Positions 16,930 to 26,378 of a stretch of 64,000 bases of DNA are shown here, piece after piece; position 1 is the first letter of the stretch, and every line of letters begins with the position of its first letter. The notes below the pieces were generated by a model. The model saw only the letters and a list, made by a program, of their open reading frames with translations. It had not been told where the DNA came from and did not search any database. The DNA is from Scytolyngbya sp. HA4215-MV1 (GTDB taxonomy: Bacteria; Cyanobacteriota; Cyanobacteriia; Leptolyngbyales; Leptolyngbyaceae). The position numbers and the translations under genes are program-made. The DNA lies in the NCBI GenBank assembly GCA_019359045.1, contig JAHHIA010000020.1:1-64000 (forward strand), in the 5' to 3' direction.

Positions 16930-16972
16930 ACAAGAGATTTTGGATTGAGGATTTTAGATTTTGGATTGAAAA
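16930..16972. repeat. Short tandem repeats between nadD and pncB
   Basis: Variants of GATTTTGGATT / GGATTTTAGATT follow one another just upstream of the nadD start codon. They are the same kind of repeat as the one inside nadE and could influence a leader or intergenic transcript. Confidence 0.65.
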
Positions 16973-17027
16973 TGAGCGATTGGCAAGGAATCATCGATTG
17001 AATACGAATCATCCTCCTTCACTCCCT

Positions 17028-18554
17028 CTAACCATTCACCGATCGCTGCCGGGTCTTTTGGGTTAGGTCTTGCAAGGCATCGGAAATCTCGATCGGGATG
17101 GCAGTGGGTTGAATCACCTGCCGAGTAAGGGGGGGCAGGCTGGCAACCGATTGAGTCGTACGTTGGGCGATCGTTGCCAACGTTTCAGTCGGTTGCAACC
17201 GTTGTCCGTTCAACATAACGAGTTGCAACAGAGGAATCGGAGCGTTTTGGGTTCTTCCGATTTCTGAGTTTTGAGTGAGACTATCACCTCCCTCTCGGCT
17301 ACTGATTCCTGACTTCCGACTCCTGATTCCCAACTCCTGACTCCCGACTCCTGACTCCTGGCTCCTTTCTTCCCCCATCAAGCCCAAACAATCTCGCTCT
17401 ATCTGTCCTGCTTGGAACTGCCGAAAAATCTGCTTGCGTCCAGGATAAGTCACTTTACCGGCTGCTTCTTTCATCACCGGGATGCCATCAATTTCGACTA
17501 GTTTGTATACGCCATTGACTGGATCGCCAGTAACCAATTTGGTACCCAGACCATAACCATCGATGCAAGCACCTGCGGCGATCAGTTCAGCCATTTTGTA
17601 CTCATCAATATCTCCACTGGCAAAGATCGAAACCTTCGGGAGCAATTGGCGTACTTGTTGGGATAGTGTAACCAGGTCACCTGAGTCGAGCCGTACCCCT
17701 GCTAACTCGATCGTTCCGGCGTGGAGACGATCGGCAAGCTGACGGGCAGCCGCAATCGTGTCGTAGGTATCAATCAACACGGGAGCACCCGGAAAGTATC
17801 GATGGTAGGCATCATAGGCTTCCATTTCATTCCCTTCCAGGGCAGATAATGCCATGACAAACGAGTGCGCCATGGTGCCTGCGGGTTTGTAGCCCAACCG
17901 CAAAGATGCCAGCACATTGGAGGTGCCGTCCATGCCACCCGCGATCGCGGCACGGGCTGCCCAGAGCGCTGCCTGGGGACTAAACGCCCGCCGCGTACCA
18001 AACTCCAAGAGCATTGTTTCTGCCCCTGCTAGGTCACGCATTCGAGCCGCGCGGGTCGCAACTAAAGTCTGGTAATTTAGCACATTGAGCAAAAAGGTTT
18101 CCACCACCTGTGCTTGCCAGAGGGGAGCCTCTATTCGTAACAGCGGCTCGTTCGCGAAGACGACCGTCCCTTCGGGCACCGCCCAAACATCTCCGGTAAA
18201 TCGGGCTGTTGCCAACAATGTCCAGAACCGCTCAGGTGCATGGGCAAAGATCCCAGCCGCCTGCAGTGCGGCAATCTGCTCTGGAGTAAAGCGAAAGTTT
18301 TGTAAGTATTCCAGGACTTGCTCTAACCCCATTGCCACTAAATAGCCAAAGCCTTCTGGCAAGCGACGAGTGAACATTTCAAAACTTGCCTGCCGCTGAT
18401 CGAGAGCTTCGCCCACATAGCAGGCGGTCATGGTGAGTTGGTAGAGGTCAGTCAGTAGGACGTAATCCTGCGGTGCCAGGTCTAGAGGGGAATGGCGAGT
18501 CTGGTGGGGACGATCGCTCAAGTCCAGTGAATTGGGAAAAACAGGGACTTCCAT
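17028..18554 (-). CDS. pncB: Nicotinate phosphoribosyltransferase, with a repeat-derived insertion
   Basis: 508 residues. Typical stretches: LLTDLYQLTMTACYVGEAL, ASFEMFTRRLPEGFGYLVA, LLEFGTRRAFSPQAALWAAR, GGMDGTSNVLASLRLG, GTMAHSFVMALSALEGNE, LIDTYDTIAAAR, GVRLDSGDLVTLSQQ and FASGDIDEYKMAEL. It makes nicotinate mononucleotide from nicotinate and PRPP. Residues about 395-435 (starting ERSQESGVGSQELGIRSRKS) are a low-complexity insertion encoded by tandem ACTCCTG-type repeats; the frame resumes in PLLQLVMLNGQRL. It probably forms a loop and leaves the core intact. Confidence 0.9.
   Translation of the reverse strand: MEVPVFPNSLDLSDRPHQTRHSPLDLAPQDYVLLTDLYQLTMTACYVGEALDQRQASFEMFTRRLPEGFGYLVAMGLEQVLEYLQNFRFTPEQIAALQAAGIFAHAPERFWTLLATARFTGDVWAVPEGTVVFANEPLLRIEAPLWQAQVVETFLLNVLNYQTLVATRAARMRDLAGAETMLLEFGTRRAFSPQAALWAARAAIAGGMDGTSNVLASLRLGYKPAGTMAHSFVMALSALEGNEMEAYDAYHRYFPGAPVLIDTYDTIAAARQLADRLHAGTIELAGVRLDSGDLVTLSQQVRQLLPKVSIFASGDIDEYKMAELIAAGACIDGYGLGTKLVTGDPVNGVYKLVEIDGIPVMKEAAGKVTYPGRKQIFRQFQAGQIERDCLGLMGEERSQESGVGSQELGIRSRKSGISSREGGDSLTQNSEIGRTQNAPIPLLQLVMLNGQRLQPTETLATIAQRTTQSVASLPPLTRQVIQPTAIPIEISDALQDLTQKTRQRSVNG
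17301..17366. repeat. Short tandem repeats (ACTCCTG type) inside pncB
   Basis: Repeated units of the form GACTCCTGA, CTCCCGACTCCTGACTCCTG and TTCCGACTCCTGATTCCC run through this stretch. It is the second coding-region insertion of short tandem repeats in an NAD gene of this window. Confidence 0.8.
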
Positions 18555-18707
18555 GGGGGAATCTCACGGTGAGTTGCCTTTTCCCAATTATAGTCATAAA
18601 AACCAAAATTAAATAGAATCCAGTACCAGCTTCACACAAGTAATGATGTAAAATTGGCAAGCTGTTGAGATTCTTCAAGGCTTTCAAGCTCGATCGCGGC
18701 TTGAAAA

Positions 18708-19110
18708 TCATTTTAAGTTTTGGTGAAATCCATCAAAAATCACTGGCTCTGGGATGGGTAAGTATCCCCTGCGATCGCTCAAAATCAATGTGCAAAATGC
18801 CTGCATGTCTGGAGTAGGCGATTGTTCTGAAGTCGCTTCTGCTTTCATGCGCTGACATAAGCGTCCCCAAGGAATTTCGCAATACAGCGAAATTTTTGGA
18901 GGAGATAGGGCTTCCTGATAGGCTGCTTGCGTTGGCAAATGGCACTCATCGACTTGGGGCTGGCAGGTTTGGCACGATCGCGCAACACTTCCTGCCGTAG
19001 TTTCCACACAGCAAAAGACAACCAAGCTTCTGTCCAACAACCCGTCTGGTTAAACAGTCCGATTTTATCGTTAGCCACCGTCATGGCAGGGCTATTGCAG
19101 ACAGCGCAGG
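18708..19110 (-). pseudogene. Conserved cyanobacterial hypothetical gene, frameshifted
   Basis: Two overlapping frames each hold half of what looks like one protein. The upstream half reads MTVANDKIGLFNQTGCW and AWLSFAVWKLRQEVLRDRAKPASPK; then near 18945-18965 the sense moves to the other frame, reading DECHLPTQAAYQEALSPPKI, SLYCEIPWGRLCQRMKAEA and GYLPIPEPVIFDGFHQNLK. A single-base indel would join them. The start is uncertain; a longer version would overlap glnT's 3' end. Function unknown. A sequencing error is possible. Confidence 0.45.
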
Positions 19111-19152
19111 TGACAGTGGGATAGAGAACGCAGAGGGTACAAAGAGCCAAAA

Positions 19153-20481
19153 TCAACAATTGACGTAATTCTCTAGCTCCCAACGGGTGACTTCGGCATT
19201 GTGGCTATCCCACTCCTGATATTTGAAGTCCAGATAAGTTTTGGCGCCTTCACCCAGAGTTTTCATCAACAATTCATCCTGATCGAGACAGCGTAGTGCT
19301 TCTAGCAAACTGGTTGGCAAGGTAGGCAAATCGGGAAACTCAGTACCCCGTACAAACATATTCTCGGCGATCGGCTGCCCTGGATTCAGTTGATGCTTTA
19401 CCCCATCCATTCCGGCTGCCAGCAACCCTGCCTGCGCCAGATAGAGGTTGACTGAACCATCCACCAGACGACACTCAAACCGTCCGCCTTCAGGGACACG
19501 AATCATGTGGGTGCGATTGTTGCCGCCATAAGAAACATAACGGGGACTCCAGGTGCTGCCAGAACTGGTCATGGTCGCCCCCAAACGACGATAGGAGTTA
19601 ATCGTGGGACTACACAGCGCCGCTAAACCACGGGCATGGCTCAGAACGCCCCCCAAAAATTCGTACGCCAGGGGAGACAGTCCCATGGCGTCACTGGCTT
19701 CATAAAACACATTAGCGCTCTCTTGCCACAAGCTCATGTGCACATGGGCACCATTTCCCGTCAAATGGCTAAAGGGCTTAGGCATAAAGGTGGCAGTCAA
19801 GCCCTGTTTCTCTGCCAGAGTTTTGACCATGTATTTAAAGAAAACATGGCGATCGGCAGTAATCAGCGCATCATTGTAGGTCCAGTTAATTTCAAACTGC
19901 CCGTTGGCATCTTCGTGGTCACACTGGTAAGGCTCCCAACCTAGTTGCTCCAAATACCCCACGATCGTCGAAATGAAATCGAACTGGCGCATCAGGTTCA
20001 GTTGGTCATAGCAAGGACGAGCCGCCACATCCAGCACATCAGCAACCTGATACCCATTGCCCGTTGCCTGCAACAACATGAACTCAGCTTCCACACCCGT
20101 TTTGTAGCTATAGCCCAAACTCTGGCACTGTTGCAACACCTGCTTGAAGATGACGCGAGGAGCCGCTGGAAACAGTTCACTGTTCAGATAGACATCGCTG
20201 GCAACCCAGGCAACATTGGGTTGCCAGGGCAAAACAATCAATGAATTGGGGTCGGGAATCGCAGCAATATCGTTGGCATCGGGACCTAATCCCAAATAGC
20301 AAGCAAAGGGCGCAAAAAAAGCTCCATCCGACTCAACCGCATTTATTTTGGCAGCCGGAACTAATTTGGCACGAGTGCCTCCCAGCAAATCCGTAAAGGA
20401 AACCAGGAAAAAATCAAGCTTGAGTTCTTTTGCCAATTCAGCTAAGGGCTTCGTCTGCGTTTGGGTGACAGTCCCAACCAT
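19153..20481 (-). CDS. Glutamine synthetase, type III-like (GlnT family)
   Basis: 442 residues from the ATG at 20481, chosen because GGAG lies about nine bases upstream; an in-frame GTG nine bases earlier is the alternative. Glutamine synthetase motifs: GVEAEFMLL, DHEDANGQFEINWTY, FMPKPFSHLTGNGAHVHMSL, and the ATP/glutamate region NNRTHMIRVPEGGRFECRLV. The length and GVEAEFML pattern fit the GlnT/type III-like glutamate-ammonia ligase group rather than the main GlnA. Some members make gamma-glutamylmethylamide, so the amine substrate is uncertain. Confidence 0.85.
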   Translation of the reverse strand: MVGTVTQTQTKPLAELAKELKLDFFLVSFTDLLGGTRAKLVPAAKINAVESDGAFFAPFACYLGLGPDANDIAAIPDPNSLIVLPWQPNVAWVASDVYLNSELFPAAPRVIFKQVLQQCQSLGYSYKTGVEAEFMLLQATGNGYQVADVLDVAARPCYDQLNLMRQFDFISTIVGYLEQLGWEPYQCDHEDANGQFEINWTYNDALITADRHVFFKYMVKTLAEKQGLTATFMPKPFSHLTGNGAHVHMSLWQESANVFYEASDAMGLSPLAYEFLGGVLSHARGLAALCSPTINSYRRLGATMTSSGSTWSPRYVSYGGNNRTHMIRVPEGGRFECRLVDGSVNLYLAQAGLLAAGMDGVKHQLNPGQPIAENMFVRGTEFPDLPTLPTSLLEALRCLDQDELLMKTLGEGAKTYLDFKYQEWDSHNAEVTRWELENYVNC

Positions 20482-20597
20482 TGCATACACTCCAACAGAT
20501 TCGCCCTTCAGTAAATCAAGCCTGTTGAGAGGAATTTGTATCTTAGGTTACTAAAAGCCTGGAAAGAGTTTTCTCCTTTACATCGCAACCTTTTAGC

Positions 20598-20630
20598 CCA
20601 ACTCCCCGATCGACTCAGATGGGGAGTTGG
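20598..20630. terminator. Stem-loop after the DUF928 gene
   Basis: CCAACTCCCC at 20598-20607 pairs fully with GGGGAGTTGG at 20621-20630, 13-base loop. It sits 27 bp past the stop of the minus-strand DUF928 gene and before glnT. No strong U-run follows on that strand, so it may be a weak terminator or an mRNA-stabilising hairpin. Confidence 0.5.
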
Positions 20631-20656
20631 ACTAAACTGCGGCAATAGAATGGCAC

Positions 20657-21457
20657 CTATTGGGAGATGGGCGTTGCTGAGGAGGGTTGACTGAAACCAG
20701 CCGACGGTTTAGGAGCGGTTGAGCCAATTTGGGCACAGTATTGATTGAACGATTCACTCGCAATGTCAGCCAGTTCGACAGATCGCAACAGCGAAGCCCA
20801 ACTCAGCGTCACACCAATATCGCCAGGGCTAGTACACCGCATTCCTGCCAGAGTTTTTAGGGAATCATACCAAATACCAGATGAGGCGTAGAGTGAAGCC
20901 TGATCGTTCGGCGTCGCTTTTGCCAATTTTCGGTTTAGCGCTTCACTAGGCTGGACTCGCTGAACAATTCCTTCAACAAAAGGATTTTTGGAAGGGGCAT
21001 CTGCATCACAAATCACTGAAAACTGCCAGGTATATTCCTGATCGACCTGGAGCAGATCAGCATCAGGCAACGTAAAGCTGGCAATGCCGGAATAACCAGA
21101 CAGGGCAAATGACCAGGTTTTGATCAGTGTGTTGTTTTTGTCATATAGACTAAATTCAGCAGATTTGGCAGACTCATCCGAAGCCTGAGCAGACTTGGGT
21201 GGCACATACCAGAAGAATGTCGGTTGGGAAGAAACCGTCGTACCAAACTGATCGATCGGGATCAAGGGGGTGACGGGTCTTGTTCCAGTCAAACAGCTGC
21301 CCCGCGTACCCGCCCCTTCTCGGCGCTTGGGCGTTCCCCGCCGAGGGGGGTTATACTGTTGTGCCATAGTCAAGATCGGCTCACTACAAATTGCCAAACC
21401 TAGAGTGAGCGCCAGACCCATCATAAATGGAGAAATCCAGGTTTTTCTTCGATACAT
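20657..21457 (-). CDS. DUF928 domain protein, secreted
   Basis: 266 residues with an N-terminal signal peptide or anchor (WISPFMMGLALTLGLAICS). The DUF928 features are GSCLTGTRPVTPLIP, QPTFFWYVPP, SFTLPDADLLQVDQEYTW, FSVICDADAPSKNPFVEGIV and ASSGIWYDSLKTL. Function unknown; such genes often lie near CHAT, CHASE2 and haemagglutinin-type genes in cyanobacteria. A second member is encoded at 55921-56706. A CHASE2 cyclase gene lies 232 bp upstream on the same strand. Confidence 0.8.
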   Translation of the reverse strand: MYRRKTWISPFMMGLALTLGLAICSEPILTMAQQYNPPRRGTPKRREGAGTRGSCLTGTRPVTPLIPIDQFGTTVSSQPTFFWYVPPKSAQASDESAKSAEFSLYDKNNTLIKTWSFALSGYSGIASFTLPDADLLQVDQEYTWQFSVICDADAPSKNPFVEGIVQRVQPSEALNRKLAKATPNDQASLYASSGIWYDSLKTLAGMRCTSPGDIGVTLSWASLLRSVELADIASESFNQYCAQIGSTAPKPSAGFSQPSSATPISQ

Positions 21458-21689
21458 ATTGCTTTAACCCTGTACGTGATCAAGTGGTAACAAAAATGCA
21501 TTGATAACAATTCAGGTAAAATTGTCTGGGTTTTGTACTTCGACTAGGTTGAAACGGCTGCTTGTAGGAAGTTGAATCACGACAAGCGAACCAGTGGTTG
21601 ACCAGAATACTGTGCGTTTTAAATCGTAGAGGCTGACCTTCGAGATCCCTGCTTTTACAATGTTGAATCGTTTTTAACTATTTTGGTTC

Positions 21690-23687
21690 CTAAGTAATCT
21701 GCGTTTCCTGAATCACAGGAGCTACGAATTTTGTTTGGTGTCCAAGGACTCGGTAAACTTCTACAACCTGGTGTTTTCCCTTGAGGGCAACAGGTCCCCA
21801 AGACTCTACGGCAAATTCGGATTGGATATATACCAGTGTGTCATGAGCAATTAGGATACGGCAAATTTCAGATTGGCGTTCTTTTGCGTAGCTTTCCAGA
21901 CGAGAAGCAATATTGACACTATCCCCAATCACTCCATATTCCAGGCGATCTTTGCCCCCCAAGCTACCAACCACAACGGTTCCAGTAAAGATCCCCACTC
22001 GCATTTCGATCGATGGCAGCCCCCGTTCTTGCCAAACTTGGTTGAGTTCGCTCAAGCGATCGCCCATCGCCAGGGCACAAGACACAGCGTTTCGGGCGTC
22101 TTCTGCAATTTCTTCCACAGTGTGGCGAGTCACAGGAACTCCAAAAACAGCCAGTAAGCCATCTCCCGTAAATTTGTTAATAATGCCCTGATGCAGCTTA
22201 ACTTCGTGAGTGATGGCTTCTAAATATTCATTCAACCAATCCAAAAGAAATTCCGGAGGCATCTGCTCAGAGATCGTGCTGAAGTTCTTCACATCAGTAA
22301 ACAGCATGGTGGCAATGAGGCGTTGCCCAGGCAACTTGCCCGATTTGATCAGGCGATCGCGACTTTTCCAGAGCGCGGTTGCAATTTCGGGGGAAGTATT
22401 TTGCCCCAGTAGCGTCATCACAATTTGTTGCTGTCGCTGCGCCTTATATGCCTGGTAAGCCACAACAATACCGCCTGTAGCAACCAATGCCATCGTAGGG
22501 GCTGCGATCGGAATCCAACAACTTTGGCATAAAAATAAGCTTAGGCTACTGCCACCCAAAACCCCGATCGCCAACGTACTGGCTCCAGATAGCAAAATCG
22601 GATGGCGCAGATACCAACCCAAAATACCCCCTACCAACGCCCATCCCGTAATCCACAAAACTTCTGCCCACTCTTGCCAAAACCAAAATAACCGCCGACC
22701 ATCCAGCACCGCATTCAAAATCTGGTTCACGCTCTGAGCATGAATTTCCACCCCTGAAGTCAACGCCTTTTCCTTATTCGTGGCTCCATAAGGAGTCAGA
22801 AAAAAGTCTCTCGCACTGCGGGCAGTTGCACCAATCAAGACAACCTTGCCTCTCACTAACGCCGGATCGATCTCTCCTTTAAGCACCTGAGTCAGGCTCA
22901 CTTTTTGGGCAATACTGCTAGCAATGCGGTATTTCAGCAGAATTTGATAGCCCGACGCATCAATATTTTGGTAGGCTCCCGAATTTTCATCAAGCGGGAA
23001 AAATACTGTGTTTTTGAGTTGCAAATAGTCTGGATTGATTTTACTTGCTTCAGGAAAAATATTCTGTCCTGCCAGATAGTTCAATGCTAGACGCAAAGAA
23101 AACGAGTAAAGAATTTGAGTATCTGTATTGGCAATGAGAAGATTTCGACGAACGATTCCATCCGGATCGAGCGGAAAATCATTAAAGCCAACCCTTTCGG
23201 GGGGCAGTGCTATCGGCGGACGGACTCCAATATCTTCTGAATCACCAATTTTAGTAATTCCAATGACATTATCTGCTCGAAACTGCTGCTGTAATTGCTG
23301 AAAACCAGTCCCTTGAGGAATATCTCGATAAATATCCAAGCCAATCACTTTGGGATGATAGGTTTGCAACTTTTGAATCAACTGGGCAACTACTGCATCA
23401 TCAATGGGCCAACGCTGTTGTTCCTGGATATCTTTTTCAGTAATTTCAACAATCAGGAGTCGGGGATTCGGAGGATGCTCTCTTTGTAGACGCACCATGG
23501 AGTCGTGGATCATCAGTTCCAACTGTTGCAACCCGCCCAGAGAGCGCAACCCCAGCACACTGCCTGTAGCAATTAAACTGGCAATGCTAATGGTCAGAGG
23601 GGCAATGACAAAAGGATGCGTTGTCGCAACATTTGATAGCCCGGCAGCAATCTGTCGAACAAACTTGAAAATCACAAAAGTTCTCAC
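21690..23687 (-). CDS. CHASE2-domain adenylate/guanylate cyclase
   Basis: 665 residues. One N-terminal membrane helix (about 25-48) leads into a periplasmic CHASE2 sensor (about 50-335, with LRSLGGLQQLELMIHDSMVR and GKVVLIGATARSARDFFLTP). Three membrane helices follow (about 345-420) and then a class III cyclase domain (about 455-650) with both metal Asp residues in TMLFTDVKNFS and KFTGDGLLAVFG, and VIGDSVNIASRLE. It should make cAMP (or cGMP) in response to an unknown outside signal. Class III cyclases are numerous in filamentous cyanobacteria. Confidence 0.9.
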   Translation of the reverse strand: MRTFVIFKFVRQIAAGLSNVATTHPFVIAPLTISIASLIATGSVLGLRSLGGLQQLELMIHDSMVRLQREHPPNPRLLIVEITEKDIQEQQRWPIDDAVVAQLIQKLQTYHPKVIGLDIYRDIPQGTGFQQLQQQFRADNVIGITKIGDSEDIGVRPPIALPPERVGFNDFPLDPDGIVRRNLLIANTDTQILYSFSLRLALNYLAGQNIFPEASKINPDYLQLKNTVFFPLDENSGAYQNIDASGYQILLKYRIASSIAQKVSLTQVLKGEIDPALVRGKVVLIGATARSARDFFLTPYGATNKEKALTSGVEIHAQSVNQILNAVLDGRRLFWFWQEWAEVLWITGWALVGGILGWYLRHPILLSGASTLAIGVLGGSSLSLFLCQSCWIPIAAPTMALVATGGIVVAYQAYKAQRQQQIVMTLLGQNTSPEIATALWKSRDRLIKSGKLPGQRLIATMLFTDVKNFSTISEQMPPEFLLDWLNEYLEAITHEVKLHQGIINKFTGDGLLAVFGVPVTRHTVEEIAEDARNAVSCALAMGDRLSELNQVWQERGLPSIEMRVGIFTGTVVVGSLGGKDRLEYGVIGDSVNIASRLESYAKERQSEICRILIAHDTLVYIQSEFAVESWGPVALKGKHQVVEVYRVLGHQTKFVAPVIQETQIT

Positions 23688-24202
23688 TTAAATCGTTAGA
23701 ACGACGCCATGCTGAGGGCACTCACGTAGTTTGTCGTTTCAAAACCAATGCACCCAAACAAAAATTAACAGGATGCCCCACCAATATGCCATTTCTGTAG
23801 GGTGGCAACATAACTAAAAAGGGTTAGACATTGCTCTTGCCCTATTTTTCCCAAATTTGCCAGAGAATTGCCGACCTCAATCGATCTCTGAGCATTGGGG
23901 TTGGAGCGAACACGAAGACACAGAGAGTGATTGAACGTTGCTGACGCTCCGATTCCTAATCACCTGGTTTTTCCGCCTCAATGCCGACGATTTCCCCAAA
24001 TACGAGATGCGCCCGTCCGAATATCCACCTACGGGGAAATGCACCGACTAGACAGATACTGATTGCAAAGGAAACATTCAAAATATCACATTTTTTGGTC
24101 GCGATCTGGCTGTTTTGTCTTTCAGCGATTAGCATTAGACTTGGATTGCAAGGTCTCTGAAGTTCAACAAACAATGTGACCCGTCTTCAGAAGAGATAGA
24201 GG
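23688..24202. other. Intergenic region between CHASE2 cyclase and hom; no firm gene
   Basis: A 72-codon minus-strand frame (23956-24174) ends with GAFPRRWIFGRAHLVFGEIVGIEAEKPG, which faintly recalls the tail of a flavin-reductase-like domain and might be a remnant. No supporting ribosome-binding site or partner was seen, so it is not called as a gene. Confidence 0.3.
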
Positions 24203-25534
24203 TTACTGCACAACACGTAGAACACTAGGAATACTATCGAAACTCGGTAGATTCCGAATTTCATCCAAGGCTGCTCGAAAGTTACCTTCTCGAACATCAT
24301 GGGTGATGACAACGATTTCAGCCAGATTGTTTTGAGAATTCATTTGTACAACTGATTCCAAACTCACATTGTGCTCGCCAAAGCAGGTGCCAAGTTTGCC
24401 AATGACACCGGGGTAATCTTGGGTATGAAAGCGGGCATAGAAGCGGGTGGTCAGTTCTGAGATTGGGGCAATCGTACAGTAGTGTTGGTGTGAGCAGGCA
24501 AGCAATGGATCGAGGAGAGGCTTGCCGTTCGCTTGCGTCGAAACACCTCTCTCAACTTTGAGAATGGCAGCGATGTTCAAAATATCGGAAACGACAGCAC
24601 TGGCAGTGGGTCCAGCTCCAGCTCCCGGCCCAAAAAACATCACCTGTCCGATCGGCGAACCCTCAATCAAAATGGCATTGTAAACATCGTTCACACTTGC
24701 GAGGGGGTGGCTTTTGGGCACCAAGGTCGGATGCACACGGACTTGTAGCTGGTGTGGTGTATCGACGGAAGCTTGAGGATCTCGTTTAGCGATCGCCAAC
24801 AACTTAATCACAAAGCCCAACTTATCGGCGTAGGCAATGTCAGTGGCGCTGATCTGGCGAATCCCCTCGCAGTAGACTTCTGACAGCTTAATCCGCCCTG
24901 CAAAGGCGAGGGATGCGAGGATAGCGATTTTGTCGGCAGCATCCAGTCCATCCACATCAGCCGTGGGGTCGGCCTCAGCGTAGCCCAGACGTTGGGCATC
25001 TGCCAAAATGTCATCAAAGTCTCCCCCTTCGGCTTGCATCCGAGTCAGGATGTAGTTGGTGGTGCCGTTGACAATGCCAGTAACCGCATGGATACGGTTC
25101 ACACAAAGCGATTGTTTTAATGGTTCGATAACGGGAATCCCCCCTGCGACTGCCGCTTCTAATAACACGTAAACACCTGCTTCTTCGGCAGCAGTAAAGA
25201 TTTCGGCACCAAAGCGAGCGATCGCGGCTTTATTGGCAGTCACCACATGTTTACCGTGAGCAATTGCCTTGAGGATGAGGGAGCAAGCAGGTTCTAGCCC
25301 CCCAATCACCTCAACCACAATATCTACTTCGGGGTCAGTGACGATCGCTTCCAGGTCAGTGGTAATTCGCTCTGGCGGAATGTCCACTTTGCGTAGCTTG
25401 TCTAGCGATCGCACGCCTACTCGGTAAAGCTCTAATTCCTGTAGCAGAGGATGCCGTTGTGCCGGGTCTTGCAAAATTTCTACGGTGCCTGTCCCTACGG
25501 TGCCTAAACCCAGCAAGCCGACTTTGAACGTCAC
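24203..25534 (-). CDS. hom: Homoserine dehydrogenase
   Basis: 443 residues. N-terminal NAD(P) domain VGLLGLGTVGTGTVEIL, VVEVIGGLEPACSLI and KHVVTANKAAIA; catalytic part GIVNGTTNYILTRM, AQRLGYAEADPTADVDGLDA and DKIAILASLAF; C-terminal ACT domain (about 355-440, RFHTQDYPGVIGKLGTCFGE) that usually senses threonine. It reduces aspartate semialdehyde to homoserine for threonine and methionine synthesis. Confidence 0.95.
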   Translation of the reverse strand: MTFKVGLLGLGTVGTGTVEILQDPAQRHPLLQELELYRVGVRSLDKLRKVDIPPERITTDLEAIVTDPEVDIVVEVIGGLEPACSLILKAIAHGKHVVTANKAAIARFGAEIFTAAEEAGVYVLLEAAVAGGIPVIEPLKQSLCVNRIHAVTGIVNGTTNYILTRMQAEGGDFDDILADAQRLGYAEADPTADVDGLDAADKIAILASLAFAGRIKLSEVYCEGIRQISATDIAYADKLGFVIKLLAIAKRDPQASVDTPHQLQVRVHPTLVPKSHPLASVNDVYNAILIEGSPIGQVMFFGPGAGAGPTASAVVSDILNIAAILKVERGVSTQANGKPLLDPLLACSHQHYCTIAPISELTTRFYARFHTQDYPGVIGKLGTCFGEHNVSLESVVQMNSQNNLAEIVVITHDVREGNFRAALDEIRNLPSFDSIPSVLRVVQ

Positions 25535-25673
25535 GATCTCAAATCCCTAAACGAGAGTCTACTCAACCATTGTAGGAGGGGATCGACTTTCGCTACTCTA
25601 TAGCGGCATCGAATTCATCAAGAGTTAGAGTTGAAAAACACCAACTCCTCTCTAGAAACGGATCTGCATCAGA

Positions 25674-25910
25674 TTAGTGAATGCCTTGTCGCACCGCACG
25701 CTTTTCTTCAGCGATGTCGCGGATTAACGGCAACCGAGATTGTAGATAAGTATTAAGGTTATTGGTTGCTTGAGCATCAATCACTTGTTCAGCCGCAAAC
25801 TGACTAAGTAGGAGTTGTACCAGGGCAGCGTCATCAAAGTGAAGCAATGTACTGACTTGAGTTGAGTCGATTACAGCCCATAGCTGTCGCATGATTCTGG
25901 CGGATAACAT
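25674..25910 (-). CDS. Small conserved cyanobacterial protein of unknown function
   Basis: 78 residues, no membrane segment, helical: MLSARIMRQLWAVIDSTQVS, LHFDDAALVQLLLSQF, LNTYLQSRLPLIRDIAEEKR. The pattern is familiar from other cyanobacterial genomes, but no function is known to me. The stretch to hom is 139 bp. Confidence 0.55.
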   Translation of the reverse strand: MLSARIMRQLWAVIDSTQVSTLLHFDDAALVQLLLSQFAAEQVIDAQATNNLNTYLQSRLPLIRDIAEEKRAVRQGIH

Positions 25911-26378
25911 GATCCTCGCCCCCTTAAGAATTTCTTTATATTCTCATGATTCCCCAATCTACGTCTGATTTGTGTCCTGGAATTTATGAATCCATACAAC
26001 CTGGTCACAGTCAGCAATAATTTGATGGAGGAGTTAACATTTCAGAACAATATCTTTCCCTGCAAGACATCGACACTGGGTAAGAAGTTGCTACTATTCT
26101 AGGTCGGCACTTTTAGATTGAAGACTGTAGAAGTACGGATAGATAAAATTTTGGGGAAGTTTTTTATTCCGTAGATTCAGTGGGTTTTGCTCTGGCGGTC
26201 TTAGAAAATTGCATTTAACTGTGCTGAGGAATGGTATTTCTGACAGCTCTATAGCAGTCCTAAATCATTTGTGAATGAGAAAGGCTGTGTGAAAAAGAGT
26301 TCCTGGGGAACTCTTTTTCACAATCCAGATAGGATCGCTATATATCTACAAAAGCGACAAAATATTATTCTAGAGCGA
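25911..26378. other. Intergenic region; only a stem-loop recognised
   Basis: Apart from the palindrome at 26288-26322 I see nothing coding in this stretch. It separates the small gene's upstream side from the end of the M16 gene. Short frames here overlap the M16 gene on the other strand and are not convincing. Confidence 0.5.
26288..26322 (-). terminator. Perfect 16-bp stem-loop, likely terminator of the M16 gene
   Basis: TGTGAAAAAGAGTTCC (26288-26303) pairs base for base with GGAACTCTTTTTCACA (26307-26322) around a 3-base loop. Transcripts of the minus-strand M16 gene, which ends at 26379, would meet it about 57 bases later. The A/T-rich base of the stem supplies the U-rich run. Confidence 0.65.

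Noticed and set aside
23956-24174. A 72-codon frame with a faint flavin-reductase-like tail
   Set aside because: Too short and weak to name; mentioned only as a possible remnant.
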